Shown one piece after another: positions 1-8,430 of a stretch of DNA of 63,816 nucleotides. The position numbers and the translations under genes were made by a program. How positions within the stretch are numbered: the stretch's first letter is position 1; every line of letters begins with the position of its first letter. Under the pieces are notes generated by a model. That model saw only the letters and a list, made by a program, of their open reading frames with translations, did no database searches and was not told the DNA's origin. This DNA is from Flavobacteriaceae bacterium UBA5544 (GTDB lineage: Bacteria > Bacteroidota > Bacteroidia > Flavobacteriales > Flavobacteriaceae): positions 169,758 through 233,573 of the forward strand of contig DINI01000003.1 of the NCBI GenBank assembly GCA_002426755.1. Direction: 5' to 3'.

Positions 1-612
1 GTCGCTTCTGAAGATATCTGGAAGCAAAGTGTGTCGTACGCTCTAGACCAACGATGGCTGGGCGACGCGTACACATCTGATGATTTTGAAGGTTCTTACA
101 AATTGTGCTGGACACAAGAAGCACTTTATTTAATGGTGGAAATTACAGACGATGTCTTGTATGAACAATATGCTGACCCTCTAAAATTATGGTGGGACGA
201 TGATTGTGTGGAAGTCTTTATTGATGAAGATAATAGTGGCGGCGAGCATCAATACAATTATAATGCCTTTGCCTATCACGTGGCTCTTGATGGCAATGTG
301 GTGGATATGTCTACAGAAAAAGTTGGGAAGTTGTATAACGACCACGTACAATCAAAACACACTACAACAGGCAATACAACCATTTGGGAACTGAAAATAT
401 CAATTTATGATGATACTTATAAAGATGATTCAACTAATACACCTGTTAAATTAACAACAGGAAAAAAAATAGGATTTGCCTTGGCATATTGTGACAATGA
501 TTCGAGCGTGGAACGCGAAAATTTCATCGGCTCAATTCCCGTGGAAGGTGAAGATAAAAATAGAGGTTGGATTGATGCTGGCATTTTTGGTACCATCCTA
601 TTAAAAAATTAA
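1..612 (+). CDS. CBM9-like sugar-binding protein, 5' end outside window
   Basis: The reading frame is open from base 1, so the gene begins upstream; the GTG at 31 is not a credible start because the upstream codons continue the fold. The visible 203 residues resemble the carbohydrate family 9 binding-like beta-sandwich found in exported Bacteroidota proteins: a W-rich strand, then a WWDDDCVEVFID core, an acidic turn DEDNSGGEH, and a C-terminal I-A-Y-x-D-N-D strand. It probably binds glycans at the cell surface or periplasm, with its signal peptide in the missing part. It lies 3 bp upstream of the peptidase gene and is probably cotranscribed. The family call is from remembered pattern only. 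Confidence 0.6.
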   Translation, partial: VASEDIWKQSVSYALDQRWLGDAYTSDDFEGSYKLCWTQEALYLMVEITDDVLYEQYADPLKLWWDDDCVEVFIDEDNSGGEHQYNYNAFAYHVALDGNVVDMSTEKVGKLYNDHVQSKHTTTGNTTIWELKISIYDDTYKDDSTNTPVKLTTGKKIGFALAYCDNDSSVERENFIGSIPVEGEDKNRGWIDAGIFGTILLKN

Positions 613-615
613 ACT

Positions 616-1950
616 ATGACAAAATTAATCGCTGCCATCCTTTTCCTTGTTTCAATCGGTACATTTGCACAAACAGACCAAAAAATATACAAGATTATCG
701 ATGCAGTTTCATCCGAACGAATTGAAAAAGATGTGAGAACCTTGGCCGACTTTGGCACTCGACATACCTTGAGCGATACCCTTTCCAACACTAGAGGGAT
801 TGGTGCCGCAAGACGTTGGATTAAAAAAGAATTCGAAACCATCTCTAAAGATTGTAACAATTGTTTGGAGGTGACGTATCAGAAAAATTTAGTCAAAAAT
901 GGCGAGAACGACCGTATCACAAAAGATGTGTTGGTAGTCAATATCCTTGCGATTCAAAGAGGCACAAAATATCCCGATAGATACATCATCATGAGCGGCG
1001 ATATCGATTCGCGTGTCTCTGACCCAAATAATTTTTCGTCAGATGCACCAGGTGCCAACGATAATGCATCTGGTATGGCCGGAACTATTGAAGCTGCCAG
1101 AGTTTTATCCAAATATAAATTTGAAAGCAGCATTATTTATGTTGGCCTTTCGGGTGAAGAACAAGGATTATTTGGTGGGAAAGGATTAGCCGAATATGCA
1201 AAACAAAATAACTGGGATATCATCGGCGTACTCAATAACGACATGATTGGAAATATCGAAGGTGTAGATGGTGTTATCGACAACAGAACCTTTCGTATTT
1301 TTTCTGAACCAGTGCCGCCAACCGAAACCGAACGCGAACGCAATGCGCGTCGTTTTTATGGTGGCGAAGTGGATGGTATTTCACGTCAACTGGCGCGTTA
1401 TGTACACAAAACCGTTCAAACATATATGCCAGAAATGAACCCGATGATGGTGTATCGACTAGATCGTTTTGGTCGTGGTGGGCATCACCGTCCGTTTAAT
1501 GATTTGGGATTTGCAGGCATCCGAATTATGGAAGCACACGAAAATTATACGCAACAACATCAAGATATCCGAACAGAAAATCGTATTGCTTATGGTGATA
1601 CATTTGAGCATGTGAATTTTCCGTATGCCAAAAAATTGACAGCCGTGAACGCAATTACTTTGGCCAATCTAGCTTCTGCTCCTCCTCCACCCAAAACGGT
1701 GGCCATAGATGGCATTGTAGAACCTTCTGCCAAACTGAAATGGGATAATGTTGATGGTGCAACAGGTTATAAAATTTATTGGCGCGATACTACGTCGCCT
1801 ACTTGGGATTATAGCAGAAATGTTGGTGATGTGACAGAGTTCACTTTAGATGGCATTGTTATTGACAACTTTTATTTTGGCGTGGCTTCTGTAGGTAAGG
1901 ATGGTCATGAAAGTGTCGTTGTATTTCCGAATCAAATTATAAGAAATTGA
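616..1950 (+). CDS. M28-family metallopeptidase-like exported protein with C-terminal FN3-like domain
   Basis: A signal peptide (about residues 1-18, ending FAQ) precedes an M28 aminopeptidase fold and a C-terminal fibronectin III-like module (about 355-444). Metal-site residues visible are D149 in GANDNASG, E181/E182 in GEEQG, D209 in NNDMIGN and H290 in GGHHRPF. The first ligand is odd: M28 enzymes normally carry H-x-D in a strand reading roughly GHxDSR, but here the strand reads SGDIDSR, with D129 at the His position and D131 retained. The protein may therefore bind metal differently or belong to a variant subfamily. Expected role is extracellular or periplasmic peptide trimming, alongside the M1 enzyme 2 bp downstream. 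Confidence 0.8.
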   Translation: MTKLIAAILFLVSIGTFAQTDQKIYKIIDAVSSERIEKDVRTLADFGTRHTLSDTLSNTRGIGAARRWIKKEFETISKDCNNCLEVTYQKNLVKNGENDRITKDVLVVNILAIQRGTKYPDRYIIMSGDIDSRVSDPNNFSSDAPGANDNASGMAGTIEAARVLSKYKFESSIIYVGLSGEEQGLFGGKGLAEYAKQNNWDIIGVLNNDMIGNIEGVDGVIDNRTFRIFSEPVPPTETERERNARRFYGGEVDGISRQLARYVHKTVQTYMPEMNPMMVYRLDRFGRGGHHRPFNDLGFAGIRIMEAHENYTQQHQDIRTENRIAYGDTFEHVNFPYAKKLTAVNAITLANLASAPPPPKTVAIDGIVEPSAKLKWDNVDGATGYKIYWRDTTSPTWDYSRNVGDVTEFTLDGIVIDNFYFGVASVGKDGHESVVVFPNQIIRN

Positions 1951-1951
1951 T

Positions 1952-3589
1952 ATGAAAAAAATAAGTTTTCTTTTGTTTTTGGCGTTGTGCCAAACAGGTT
2001 TTTCCCAAGGGCTGATGTCAGATAAAGGCACCCAGTTTACGCATCAAGATACATTGCGTGGTTCCATAACTCCCGAACGTGCATGGTGGGATTTGACCTA
2101 TTATCATTTGGAGCTTCAAGTGTTTCCAGAGACCAAATCTATTAAGGGAAAAAATGAAGTTCAGTATAAAGTATTGGAGCCTCAATCGGTGCTTCAAATT
2201 GATTTGCAACCCCCTTTAAAAATCACAAAAGTCATTCAAAATGGTAAAGAGCTGCAGTTCAAATCTGATGGAAATGCCCATTTCATCACCTTAAAAAAAC
2301 CGCAAGCCACCGGAAGCATCCAAAGTCTGGAAGTCTATTATGAAGGGCAGCCCAAAGAGGCCGTCAGAGCGCCTTGGGATGGCGGGTTCTCATGGAAGAA
2401 AGATGAAAACGGCAAAGACTTTATTGCAACCTCTTGTCAAGGTTTAGGCGCGAGCGTCTGGTGGCCAAACAAGGATCACATGTATGACGAAGTGGATAGT
2501 ATGCTCATCAGCGTGACCAACCCAAAAGAACTTTCCAATATTTCCAATGGCCAATTGCGCTCCAAAAAAGAAAACAAAGATGGTACCGTCACTTCCAATT
2601 GGTTCGTCAAGAACCCCATAAATAATTATGGTGTGAATGTCAATATTGGAGATTATGTTCATTTTTCTGAAGACTATTCCGGGGAAAAAGGGAAGCTAAA
2701 AATGGACTATTATGTCTTGAAAGACCATTTGGAACAAGCCAAAGAGCAATTTAAGGATGCGCCAAGGATGATGAAAGCTTTCGAGCATTGGTTTGGACCT
2801 TATCCGTTTTATGAAGATGGCTTTAAACTAGTGGAAGTACCATATCTGGGCATGGAACACCAAAGTTCTGTAACCTATGGCAACAAATTCAAGAAAGGAT
2901 ATCTGGGAATGGATTTATCAGGAACTGGTTGGGGTCTGAAGTTCGACTATATCATCATCCACGAAGCTGGTCATGAATGGTTTGCAAACAACATTACGTA
3001 CAAAGACATCGCTGACATGTGGATTCATGAGGGTTTCACATCGTATTCCGAAAATCTGTTTGTAGAATATTACTACGGAAAAGAGGCCGGAGCCGACTAT
3101 GTGATTGGTCTCCGTAAAGGCATTAGAAATGACAAGCCCATTATCGGAACTTATGGCGTCAACCAAGAGGGCTCTGGCGATATGTATCCCAAAGGTGCCA
3201 ATATGCTGCACACCTTACGCCAATTGATTGAAGATGACGAAAAATGGCGTCAAATATTAAGAGGATTAAACGCTACATTCTATCATCAAACAGTAACCAC
3301 AAAACAGATTGAAGATTATTTGAGTCAGCAAACCGGAATTGATTTAACCGAATTTTTCAACCAATATTTGAGAGACACTCGTATTCCGACACTGGAATAT
3401 GAAATTAAAGACAGTCAACTCAAATATCGTTGGATTAATATTGTAGACAACTTTGATATGCCAATACAAGTCACCATAGATGGCAAAGAACAATGGCTGT
3501 TTCCAAAAGCCAATTGGTCAGCAATGCCAATAAAAGGTAATGAGATACAAGTAGATGCTGATTTTTATGTAAATTCTAAAAAGCTATAA
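1952..3589 (+). CDS. M1-family zinc aminopeptidase, exported
   Basis: A 545-residue protein with a signal peptide (about 1-18, ending GFSQ). It carries the gluzincin motif HEAGHEW (H337, E338, H341) and the third zinc ligand E360 in IHEGF, giving the family's HExxH-x18-E spacing. The exopeptidase motif appears as G-M-E-H (300-303), a common variant of GAMEN in bacterial M1 proteins. It should remove N-terminal residues from peptides in the periplasm or outside the cell. The start follows the M28 gene's stop directly, and the YdeI-like gene follows after 2 bp, so 1-4164 is probably one operon. Confidence 0.9.
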   Translation: MKKISFLLFLALCQTGFSQGLMSDKGTQFTHQDTLRGSITPERAWWDLTYYHLELQVFPETKSIKGKNEVQYKVLEPQSVLQIDLQPPLKITKVIQNGKELQFKSDGNAHFITLKKPQATGSIQSLEVYYEGQPKEAVRAPWDGGFSWKKDENGKDFIATSCQGLGASVWWPNKDHMYDEVDSMLISVTNPKELSNISNGQLRSKKENKDGTVTSNWFVKNPINNYGVNVNIGDYVHFSEDYSGEKGKLKMDYYVLKDHLEQAKEQFKDAPRMMKAFEHWFGPYPFYEDGFKLVEVPYLGMEHQSSVTYGNKFKKGYLGMDLSGTGWGLKFDYIIIHEAGHEWFANNITYKDIADMWIHEGFTSYSENLFVEYYYGKEAGADYVIGLRKGIRNDKPIIGTYGVNQEGSGDMYPKGANMLHTLRQLIEDDEKWRQILRGLNATFYHQTVTTKQIEDYLSQQTGIDLTEFFNQYLRDTRIPTLEYEIKDSQLKYRWINIVDNFDMPIQVTIDGKEQWLFPKANWSAMPIKGNEIQVDADFYVNSKKL

Positions 3590-3591
3590 CA

Positions 3592-4164
3592 GTGAGCCTT
3601 GAAGAACATTCTTTTAAAACAGATAGCGAGTGGCGAGACTGGTTACACAAAAACCATCAGTCTTCAAAAGGTGTCTATTTGATTTTTTATAAAGTCGAAC
3701 ACGAAAACGATTCCATGCGCTGGGAAGAAGCCGTTAAAGTTGCCCTATGCTATGGCTGGATTGATTCTACCGTAAAAAGCTTGGGAGACGGAAAACGTCG
3801 TCAATATTTCACCCCCAGAAACCCCAAAAGTGTTTGGAGTGCTTTAAACAAGCGACATATCGAAGAATTGACCGCAACCAATCTAATACACGAAAGCGGA
3901 CATAAAATCATAGAAATCGGAAAACAAAACGGAAGCTGGACAGCCTTGGACGATGTCGAAAACGGCATCATCCCCGAAGATTTACAGACCGCCTTTGATA
4001 AAAACCCCCAAGCATTTACAAACTACCAAAACTTTGCACCCTCCTATCGCAAAAGTTACCTGTATTGGCTGAACCAAGCCAAAAGAGAAGCAACCAGACA
4101 ACAGCGAATCTCCGAAATAGTACAACTATGTACCAACAATATTAAAAGTAGAAGCGATTGGTAA
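3592..4164 (+). CDS. YdeI/OmpD-associated (OmdA) family protein
   Basis: 190 residues starting at GTG, the only plausible start that keeps the N-terminal block. The C-terminal half has the OmdA pattern: IPEDLQTAF, then a YxxFAPSYRKSYLYW helix and the basic AKREATRQQRI helix. The N-terminal half has the W-x-x-WLxxNH and C-Y-GWIDS-x-x-K segments typical of YdeI-like proteins. The family has been linked to bacteriocin protection and porin-associated effects in enterobacteria, but the molecular function is unknown. A second protein with the same C-terminal domain is at 4816-5301. Confidence 0.8.
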   Translation: MSLEEHSFKTDSEWRDWLHKNHQSSKGVYLIFYKVEHENDSMRWEEAVKVALCYGWIDSTVKSLGDGKRRQYFTPRNPKSVWSALNKRHIEELTATNLIHESGHKIIEIGKQNGSWTALDDVENGIIPEDLQTAFDKNPQAFTNYQNFAPSYRKSYLYWLNQAKREATRQQRISEIVQLCTNNIKSRSDW

Positions 4165-4185
4165 CACTCTTTTAAAAATTTTAGT

Positions 4186-4794
4186 ATGTCAGAAGAACCC
4201 AACAAAAAAAAGAAATTCAATTTAAGGAAGTGGAAAATCAACTGGACTTCCGATAAAATAATGAGCACCTCTGCACTTTTTATCAGTGTTATATCCGTAA
4301 TAGCCTTGATATATCAATCATATCTAGCCCGAGAAGATAATAGACTAACCCAAAAACAGCAGAGCGCCAGCGCTTTGCCGCACTTAAATCAATGGTTTAG
4401 CGAATATGAAGGGAGTTTTAAACTCATCATTGGCAATAAAGGAGTTGGCCCCGCATTTATAAAAAAAGTAGAACTTACATTAGATTCGGCAAAAAAGTTC
4501 AACAATACCGATGATTTGTTTAAAGAACTCTTTGCTACTACAAAAGGCTTCGACACCATTCCTTACGTTACAAGCACACTGGTAAGTGGCTTTGTATTAC
4601 CTGCCAATGATGACATTAAAATAATAGAAATCAATGATGCGCAACATATTGCCGCCTTTAAACAGATGTTGAATAAGAGAAAAATCACCTTTGCCATCAC
4701 CTATCAAGATGTATATGGCACACAATGGTTATTGAGCAATACAAATAACGAACATAGCAATTCCACAAGCATTCCAGTATTAGTAGCTGAATAG
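4186..4794 (+). CDS. Hypothetical single-pass membrane protein
   Basis: 202 residues, family not recognised. A very basic N-terminus (KKKKFNLRKWK) is followed by one hydrophobic segment at about residues 26-46, suggesting N-in anchoring with a soluble domain outside the membrane. The soluble part contains LIIGNKGVGPAFIKKVEL, a short beta-rich segment seen in many uncharacterised anchored proteins. It lies between the two OmdA-domain genes with short gaps (21 bp each side), which suggests cotranscription but gives no function. Confidence 0.6.
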   Translation: MSEEPNKKKKFNLRKWKINWTSDKIMSTSALFISVISVIALIYQSYLAREDNRLTQKQQSASALPHLNQWFSEYEGSFKLIIGNKGVGPAFIKKVELTLDSAKKFNNTDDLFKELFATTKGFDTIPYVTSTLVSGFVLPANDDIKIIEINDAQHIAAFKQMLNKRKITFAITYQDVYGTQWLLSNTNNEHSNSTSIPVLVAE

Positions 4795-4815
4795 AAGGAC
4801 GATAAGCAACCTATA

Positions 4816-5301
4816 ATGAAAAGCATTAAATTTGAAGTTGGCCTCCTGGACCAATACCATTTACACATCCCAAAAGAGCACTTCCAGCCTTTTGCCGATT
4901 CGGGTCAAAGTCGTGTAAAAGTCAAGGCATTTCACAATGGCAAGACGGTCGAGCTGTACGCCGCCGTAAAAACAGACAAAGCTTCAGGAGATTACGTCAT
5001 CATGTTCAGCAAGCGGTACCAAAAAGAACTGAATGTATTCCAGAACGACTATTTCGAGCTGCAACTCTTTGAAGACACCTCTAAATATGGGGTAGAAATG
5101 CCCGAAGAATTGGAAGCAGTACTGATGAGCGATTACCAAGCCTATAAAATTTTCGAATCCTTCACCTCCGGAAAACAACGTAGCATCATTTACACCATCA
5201 TCCGAATCAAAAATCCTCAATCGCGCATCGATAAATCAATCATCATGTGCAATAATTTAAAACGTGGTATCACCAACCCTATGGAACTCTTCAAAGACTA
5301 A
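4816..5301 (+). CDS. DUF1905/OmdA-domain protein (YdeI-like)
   Basis: 161 residues. The N-terminal part (about 1-95) matches the small beta-barrel seen in DUF1905-OmdA proteins: VDKAxGDYVIMFSKRY-type strands and an FELQLFED strand. The C-terminal part (about 96-155) has the OmdA signature M-P-E-E-L-E-A-V-L followed by AYKIFESFTSGKQRSIIYTI and a basic helix. Compared with 3592-4164, the final helix is diverged (IKNPQSRIDKSI in place of AKREATR). Function is unknown; it is the last gene before the repeat-rich tract. Confidence 0.7.
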   Translation: MKSIKFEVGLLDQYHLHIPKEHFQPFADSGQSRVKVKAFHNGKTVELYAAVKTDKASGDYVIMFSKRYQKELNVFQNDYFELQLFEDTSKYGVEMPEELEAVLMSDYQAYKIFESFTSGKQRSIIYTIIRIKNPQSRIDKSIIMCNNLKRGITNPMELFKD

Positions 5302-5365
5302 ACCACTACACAATTTAGAAAGTAAACGATTCAGGAAAAAAGCATTTATGCCAGTTAAGTAGCTG

Positions 5366-5429
5366 TGTCACTTCGAGTGTTCCAATAGATGCAGATAGGC
5401 ATCTATTGGAATGTATCGAGAAGCCATCT
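5366..5429. repeat. REP-like palindromic repeat, copy 1
   Basis: A 64-bp unit with perfect 12-bp arms TCCAATAGATGC / GCATCTATTGGA around a 6-base loop, flanked by a second pairing layer (CTTCGAGTG / TCGAGAAG). A near-identical copy lies at 8176-8239 with two differences. The edges CTTCGA...TCGAGAAGCC resemble the common Flavobacteriaceae dispersed palindrome that is also seen, in shorter form, near 36672. Confidence 0.8.
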
Positions 5430-5552
5430 AGATTATGAAATTGAAGATTATAAAAAACTAGTACATTAAAGTTATGTATATACATCGAAATAACTCCACA
5501 AACAACTATATTAGTCCCGACATCAAGAGTTGCGCAACAATTAACCCAAAAA

Positions 5553-6317
5553 ATGAGAAATCGAATTTTAACACTATTACTTTTAGCTCTAAATCTTACT
5601 TTGTTTGGACAAAATTCTAAAGACTGTTATGAAATAAAATATCTCGACTTTTTTGGTTTAGACCAAATGGAAATAATAAAATGGCCTGAATCCGAACTTA
5701 ACGAGCTATTAAAAATGGATTTTACCAAAAACAGGGAGCAATCTGAAATTAAGACAAACTTTATAATTCCAATAATTGTCTATCAATTAAAAGAATATCA
5801 TCCTAATTGTAACCAGAAAATTGATATTATTTATTTCAATAAAATTTCAGAAATCTATTTAAGGATTCGAGAAATTGATTCAACTGAATTTCTAAAAAAA
5901 TCCATCGCCGAAAAAATAGACTACTTGCGCACTGACTTCTATTCTCAAGTTCAAAACGTGGATTATCTACCAAAAATGACAGCAACGTTTGATGATGGGC
6001 CATTTTATGGTATTGATTATCATACAAAAGAAGAGCTAAACCCATTAGAAACTCAAGAAACTGAATTTGGAACTTTAATAGTTTCAAATTCAGAGGATAA
6101 AACAATTCTTACAAGTAAAGACCAAAGCGGAAATATGATTTGGCAAAAGTCTATTACAGGCTTGACAGACAGAAATTTGACCGAATTACATTTTACCGAA
6201 AACCCAATGGAATATAATTCTGTTGCGACTCTGGCCCACATGTACTCGGAGGGAGAAAGATTTACATTGTATTTAAAAAGCGATGGCAGTTTTATGTATT
6301 ACTTTCATTCGTGGTAA
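5553..6317 (+). CDS. Hypothetical exported protein (orphan)
   Basis: 254 residues with a signal peptide (MRNRILTLLLLALNLTLFGQ, cleavage near 20). Not recognised. The mature part is charged and AT-rich in codon use, and ends with a beta-rich stretch (GERFTLYLKSDGSFMYYF). It stands alone: 250 bp of repeat-bearing DNA precedes it and a palindromic element (6328-6471) follows within about 10 bp of the stop. This gene-plus-element unit is the first of the cassette-like series. Confidence 0.6.
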   Translation: MRNRILTLLLLALNLTLFGQNSKDCYEIKYLDFFGLDQMEIIKWPESELNELLKMDFTKNREQSEIKTNFIIPIIVYQLKEYHPNCNQKIDIIYFNKISEIYLRIREIDSTEFLKKSIAEKIDYLRTDFYSQVQNVDYLPKMTATFDDGPFYGIDYHTKEELNPLETQETEFGTLIVSNSEDKTILTSKDQSGNMIWQKSITGLTDRNLTELHFTENPMEYNSVATLAHMYSEGERFTLYLKSDGSFMYYFHSW

Positions 6318-6327
6318 AATAATAAAA

Positions 6328-6471
6328 ACGTTACGCTATAAGTAATTATATCTTCCCTCATACTTTCGACACGAACTCGAACCACAAACTGGCAAAGCAA
6401 ATTTTATATTCGCTTAATATTTTATAAATTAGTTGCTCAACCAAAGCCATTAAACCTATACAAACCCGTTA
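6328..6471. repeat. Cassette-boundary palindromic element E
   Basis: It begins ACGTTACGCTATAAGTAATTA and ends near ACCTATACAAACCCGTTA, with an inner AAATTAGTTGCTCAACC segment. The left block CTATAAGTAATT is shared with the elements at 9033 and 11732, and the right block (AATTAGTTGC near the end) with the element at 9033. It sits between the stop of 5553-6317 and the start of 6481-7104. Coordinates of the ends are approximate. Confidence 0.55.
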
Positions 6472-6480
6472 AAAAATGAA

Positions 6481-7104
6481 ATGAATAAAATGAGATTGAC
6501 AATAATTTTATTAATAGTGAGTGTGTTTAATTTACACTCTCAAAATGAGATTCAGAAATTTAAACCTGGTGTATATAAATGGAAAAGTAATTTTAAATCC
6601 AATTATCCCAACTATGAATTAAATTTTGAAATAAAAAAAGGTAAAAATAGATCCCTCGGGGTATTCAAAGGTAAAAGTCAAATTCCATATTATTATTTGG
6701 AATTTAATTCTGATACACAGAAAGATAAAAATATTACCGGAGAAATCTTCGGATTTTCTGACGGAGAAAATCTTTATTTACCGTCAGAATATTGCGAGAA
6801 TTGTGATTTTCAAGACAAAATGTATTTCAAAGCAAATTTCATAGGAAAAAAATATATCTATTACGATTTTTTCTATCCTAGAGATGACATGAATTTTGAT
6901 CCAATCACCAAGCTTGGTTCCAATGGTAGTGATGCGACTATGGTGATTTCTTTAAAGAGTAATGAACGATTATTGTTATCACAAAAATTCATTAAAAATG
7001 AATTAAAACAATACCCAGAGTTATACGAAGCATATAAAAAGGAAACAGGAAAAAATCTTGTTCTTAAAAAATATTTGGAGTTGCTAGATGAACAAAGTAG
7101 ATAA
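6481..7104 (+). CDS. Hypothetical exported protein (orphan)
   Basis: 207 residues with a signal peptide (about 1-20, ending LHSQ). Not recognised. The mature protein starts GVYKWKSNF and contains two cysteines in EYCENCDF, which could form a disulfide or a small metal site. It is very AT-rich compared with genes outside the tract. There are two possible starts (codon 1 and M4); the first is kept. A palindromic element lies directly upstream. Confidence 0.55.
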   Translation: MNKMRLTIILLIVSVFNLHSQNEIQKFKPGVYKWKSNFKSNYPNYELNFEIKKGKNRSLGVFKGKSQIPYYYLEFNSDTQKDKNITGEIFGFSDGENLYLPSEYCENCDFQDKMYFKANFIGKKYIYYDFFYPRDDMNFDPITKLGSNGSDATMVISLKSNERLLLSQKFIKNELKQYPELYEAYKKETGKNLVLKKYLELLDEQSR

Positions 7105-7300
7105 AAACTTTTAATTTCGTCAGAACAGATTTGATTGACAGGGCTCACTTGTCCCCGATGAAGGTAAACTCAACTAAAAAAATAGAACTTCAATAGATGA
7201 TCAAACCCCGCATATAAGCCATCAAATGGTTCGCAACTACCCTATAAATCCCACCGATTTTGCACTGACACCTCAAAACTCACAGAATTAAAATTCCTTA

Positions 7301-7355
7301 TATTAGTGGTTTATGTATACCGAATAAACACACTGGTGTGTTTATCCATACGTTG
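7301..7355. repeat. Conserved 22-bp palindrome with flanks, copy 1
   Basis: The core 7324-7345 is a perfect inverted repeat, ATAAACACAC / GTGTGTTTAT with a 2-bp centre. It is embedded in TATTAGTG upstream and CCATACGTTG downstream. The second copy is at 8298-8350. Copy 1 ends 13 bp before the ATG at 7369, so it could be a promoter/operator or the right-hand end of a larger element. Confidence 0.65.
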
Positions 7356-7368
7356 TAAAACATTTTGA

Positions 7369-7686
7369 ATGAACAATACCGAAGTCAAAAATAAAAGTTA
7401 CTATCGGAATGGCTACCTGATAATAGTGATTATATCAATATTTCTATTTTTAGCATTTTATCATTTAAAATCAGAACTAAAAGTCAATGTTTTTTTAGCT
7501 ATTTATATACAACTCTGTGGATTGATTTTTTTACTTTCTTATTATTTTGAAAATAATAATTTCATTTTCAAATTTGCAATGAAAATCTGTGAAAAATATT
7601 CTACAATTAAAAGTAGAAAAAATGCTTTTTTTTATTTTGGTCTGGCTACCTTTCTAACAATCTTGAACTTCACTTCCCTAAATTAA
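7369..7686 (+). CDS. Hypothetical small membrane protein (orphan)
   Basis: 105 residues with three hydrophobic segments (about 16-33, 39-57 and 86-102) and a basic linker (KSRKN) before the last. Not recognised. The next gene starts 4 bp after its stop, so the two form a pair: a membrane protein followed by a soluble protein. The DNA is very AT-rich with poly-T runs. A two-gene unit between mobile-looking repeats could be a toxin/immunity or sensor pair, but nothing in the sequence proves this. Confidence 0.5.
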   Translation: MNNTEVKNKSYYRNGYLIIVIISIFLFLAFYHLKSELKVNVFLAIYIQLCGLIFLLSYYFENNNFIFKFAMKICEKYSTIKSRKNAFFYFGLATFLTILNFTSLN

Positions 7687-7690
7687 GAAA

Positions 7691-8065
7691 ATGACATTAA
7701 AAGACGAGTTAAATGCTGAAAATGGTTCTTTCATACTAGAGTTAAGGACAAAATTGCATTGGAATCACAATTCGTTTATTAATCTTCTAACCGAAATCAA
7801 TAAGGAATATAAACGGACAAAAGAAAATTCAAATTTACCAAGAGATATCGCATCTGGAATTTGGTATATATCAGTTTTTATAAAAAGTTGGTCTGAACAC
7901 AATAGCTTTCCGAAAGAATACGTTCCCGAATATTATGAAAAAGCTTATGAAATTATAAACGATTTGGCTTACTCTTACTTTATGTCTGAATCGCCATATC
8001 AATCTGAAAGTGAAATTGAAATTAAAATATCTAAATTAAAAAACGTTTTACAACACCGTGTATGA
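7691..8065 (+). CDS. Hypothetical soluble helical protein (orphan)
   Basis: 124 residues, predicted mostly alpha-helical, no signal or membrane segment. Not recognised. It has W-H-HNSFINLL and DIASGIWYISVFIKSW helices, and a tail KLKNVLQHRV. Its TGA stop (8063-8065) lies inside the left arm of palindromic element A (arm 8058-8068), so the repeat supplies the gene's final codons and stop. This is what is expected if genes are captured by, or inserted next to, such elements. Confidence 0.5.
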   Translation: MTLKDELNAENGSFILELRTKLHWNHNSFINLLTEINKEYKRTKENSNLPRDIASGIWYISVFIKSWSEHNSFPKEYVPEYYEKAYEIINDLAYSYFMSESPYQSESEIEIKISKLKNVLQHRV

Positions 8066-8178
8066 GCCATTGCTTGTCTTCGCTCATATTGAAAATTTTT
8101 GGGAATTTTCCAGTGCAGTTTTGTACCTCTAATGGTTCGTGCCGAAACACGCAACGGCTCATACACAAGAAACGTTGT
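8050..8178. repeat. Cassette-boundary palindromic element A (129 bp)
   Basis: The ends are ACAAC and GTTGT. Inside these lie perfect 11-bp arms GTGTATGAGCC (8058-8068) and GGCTCATACAC (8156-8166), an inner hairpin GAAAATT/AATTTTC (8091-8110), and a small CGTG/CACG hairpin (8138-8151). Element B (10990-11118) has the same length and near-identical ends. The whole could fold into a cruciform with side hairpins. The terminal motifs do not match the canonical attC GTTRRRY core. Confidence 0.75.
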
Positions 8179-8239
8179 CACTTCGAGTGTTCAAATAGAT
8201 GCAGTTAGGCATCTATTGGAATGTATCGAGAAGCCATCA
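8176..8239. repeat. REP-like palindromic repeat, copy 2
   Basis: Second copy of the 5366-5429 unit, abutting and slightly overlapping the right end of element A. Two substitutions relative to copy 1: one in the left arm (TCAAATAGATGC), which breaks one base pair, and one in the loop. Confidence 0.75.
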
Positions 8240-8297
8240 TACATTTCAAGACAAAGAATATCACCATCCATAAAACCTTGAGAAATAATATTGCCTA

Positions 8298-8350
8298 TAT
8301 TAGTGCTATATATACGGAATAAACACACCGGTGTGTCTATCCATACGTTG
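8298..8350. repeat. Conserved 22-bp palindrome with flanks, copy 2
   Basis: Core 8319-8340 is ATAAACACAC / GTGTGTCTAT with a CG centre, one mismatch from a perfect palindrome. Its flanks match copy 1 (TATTAGTG before, CCATACGTTG after). It precedes the broken propeller gene. Confidence 0.6.
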
Positions 8351-8430
8351 GCATTCATTTAAAAAAACTGGAAAAATCAATCATAATATTCAGTTTATGA
8401 ATTGGAATTACCTATTATGATTGTTCATAA

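Noticed and set aside
2018..3211. Antisense frames inside the M1 peptidase and other large genes
   Set aside because: They are shadows of the coding frame, with no start context, signal or family similarity.
8050..8178. Element A as a canonical integron attC site
   Set aside because: The ends read ACAAC/GTTGT but the following bases do not fit GTTRRRY/RYYYAAC, and no integron integrase is present in the window.
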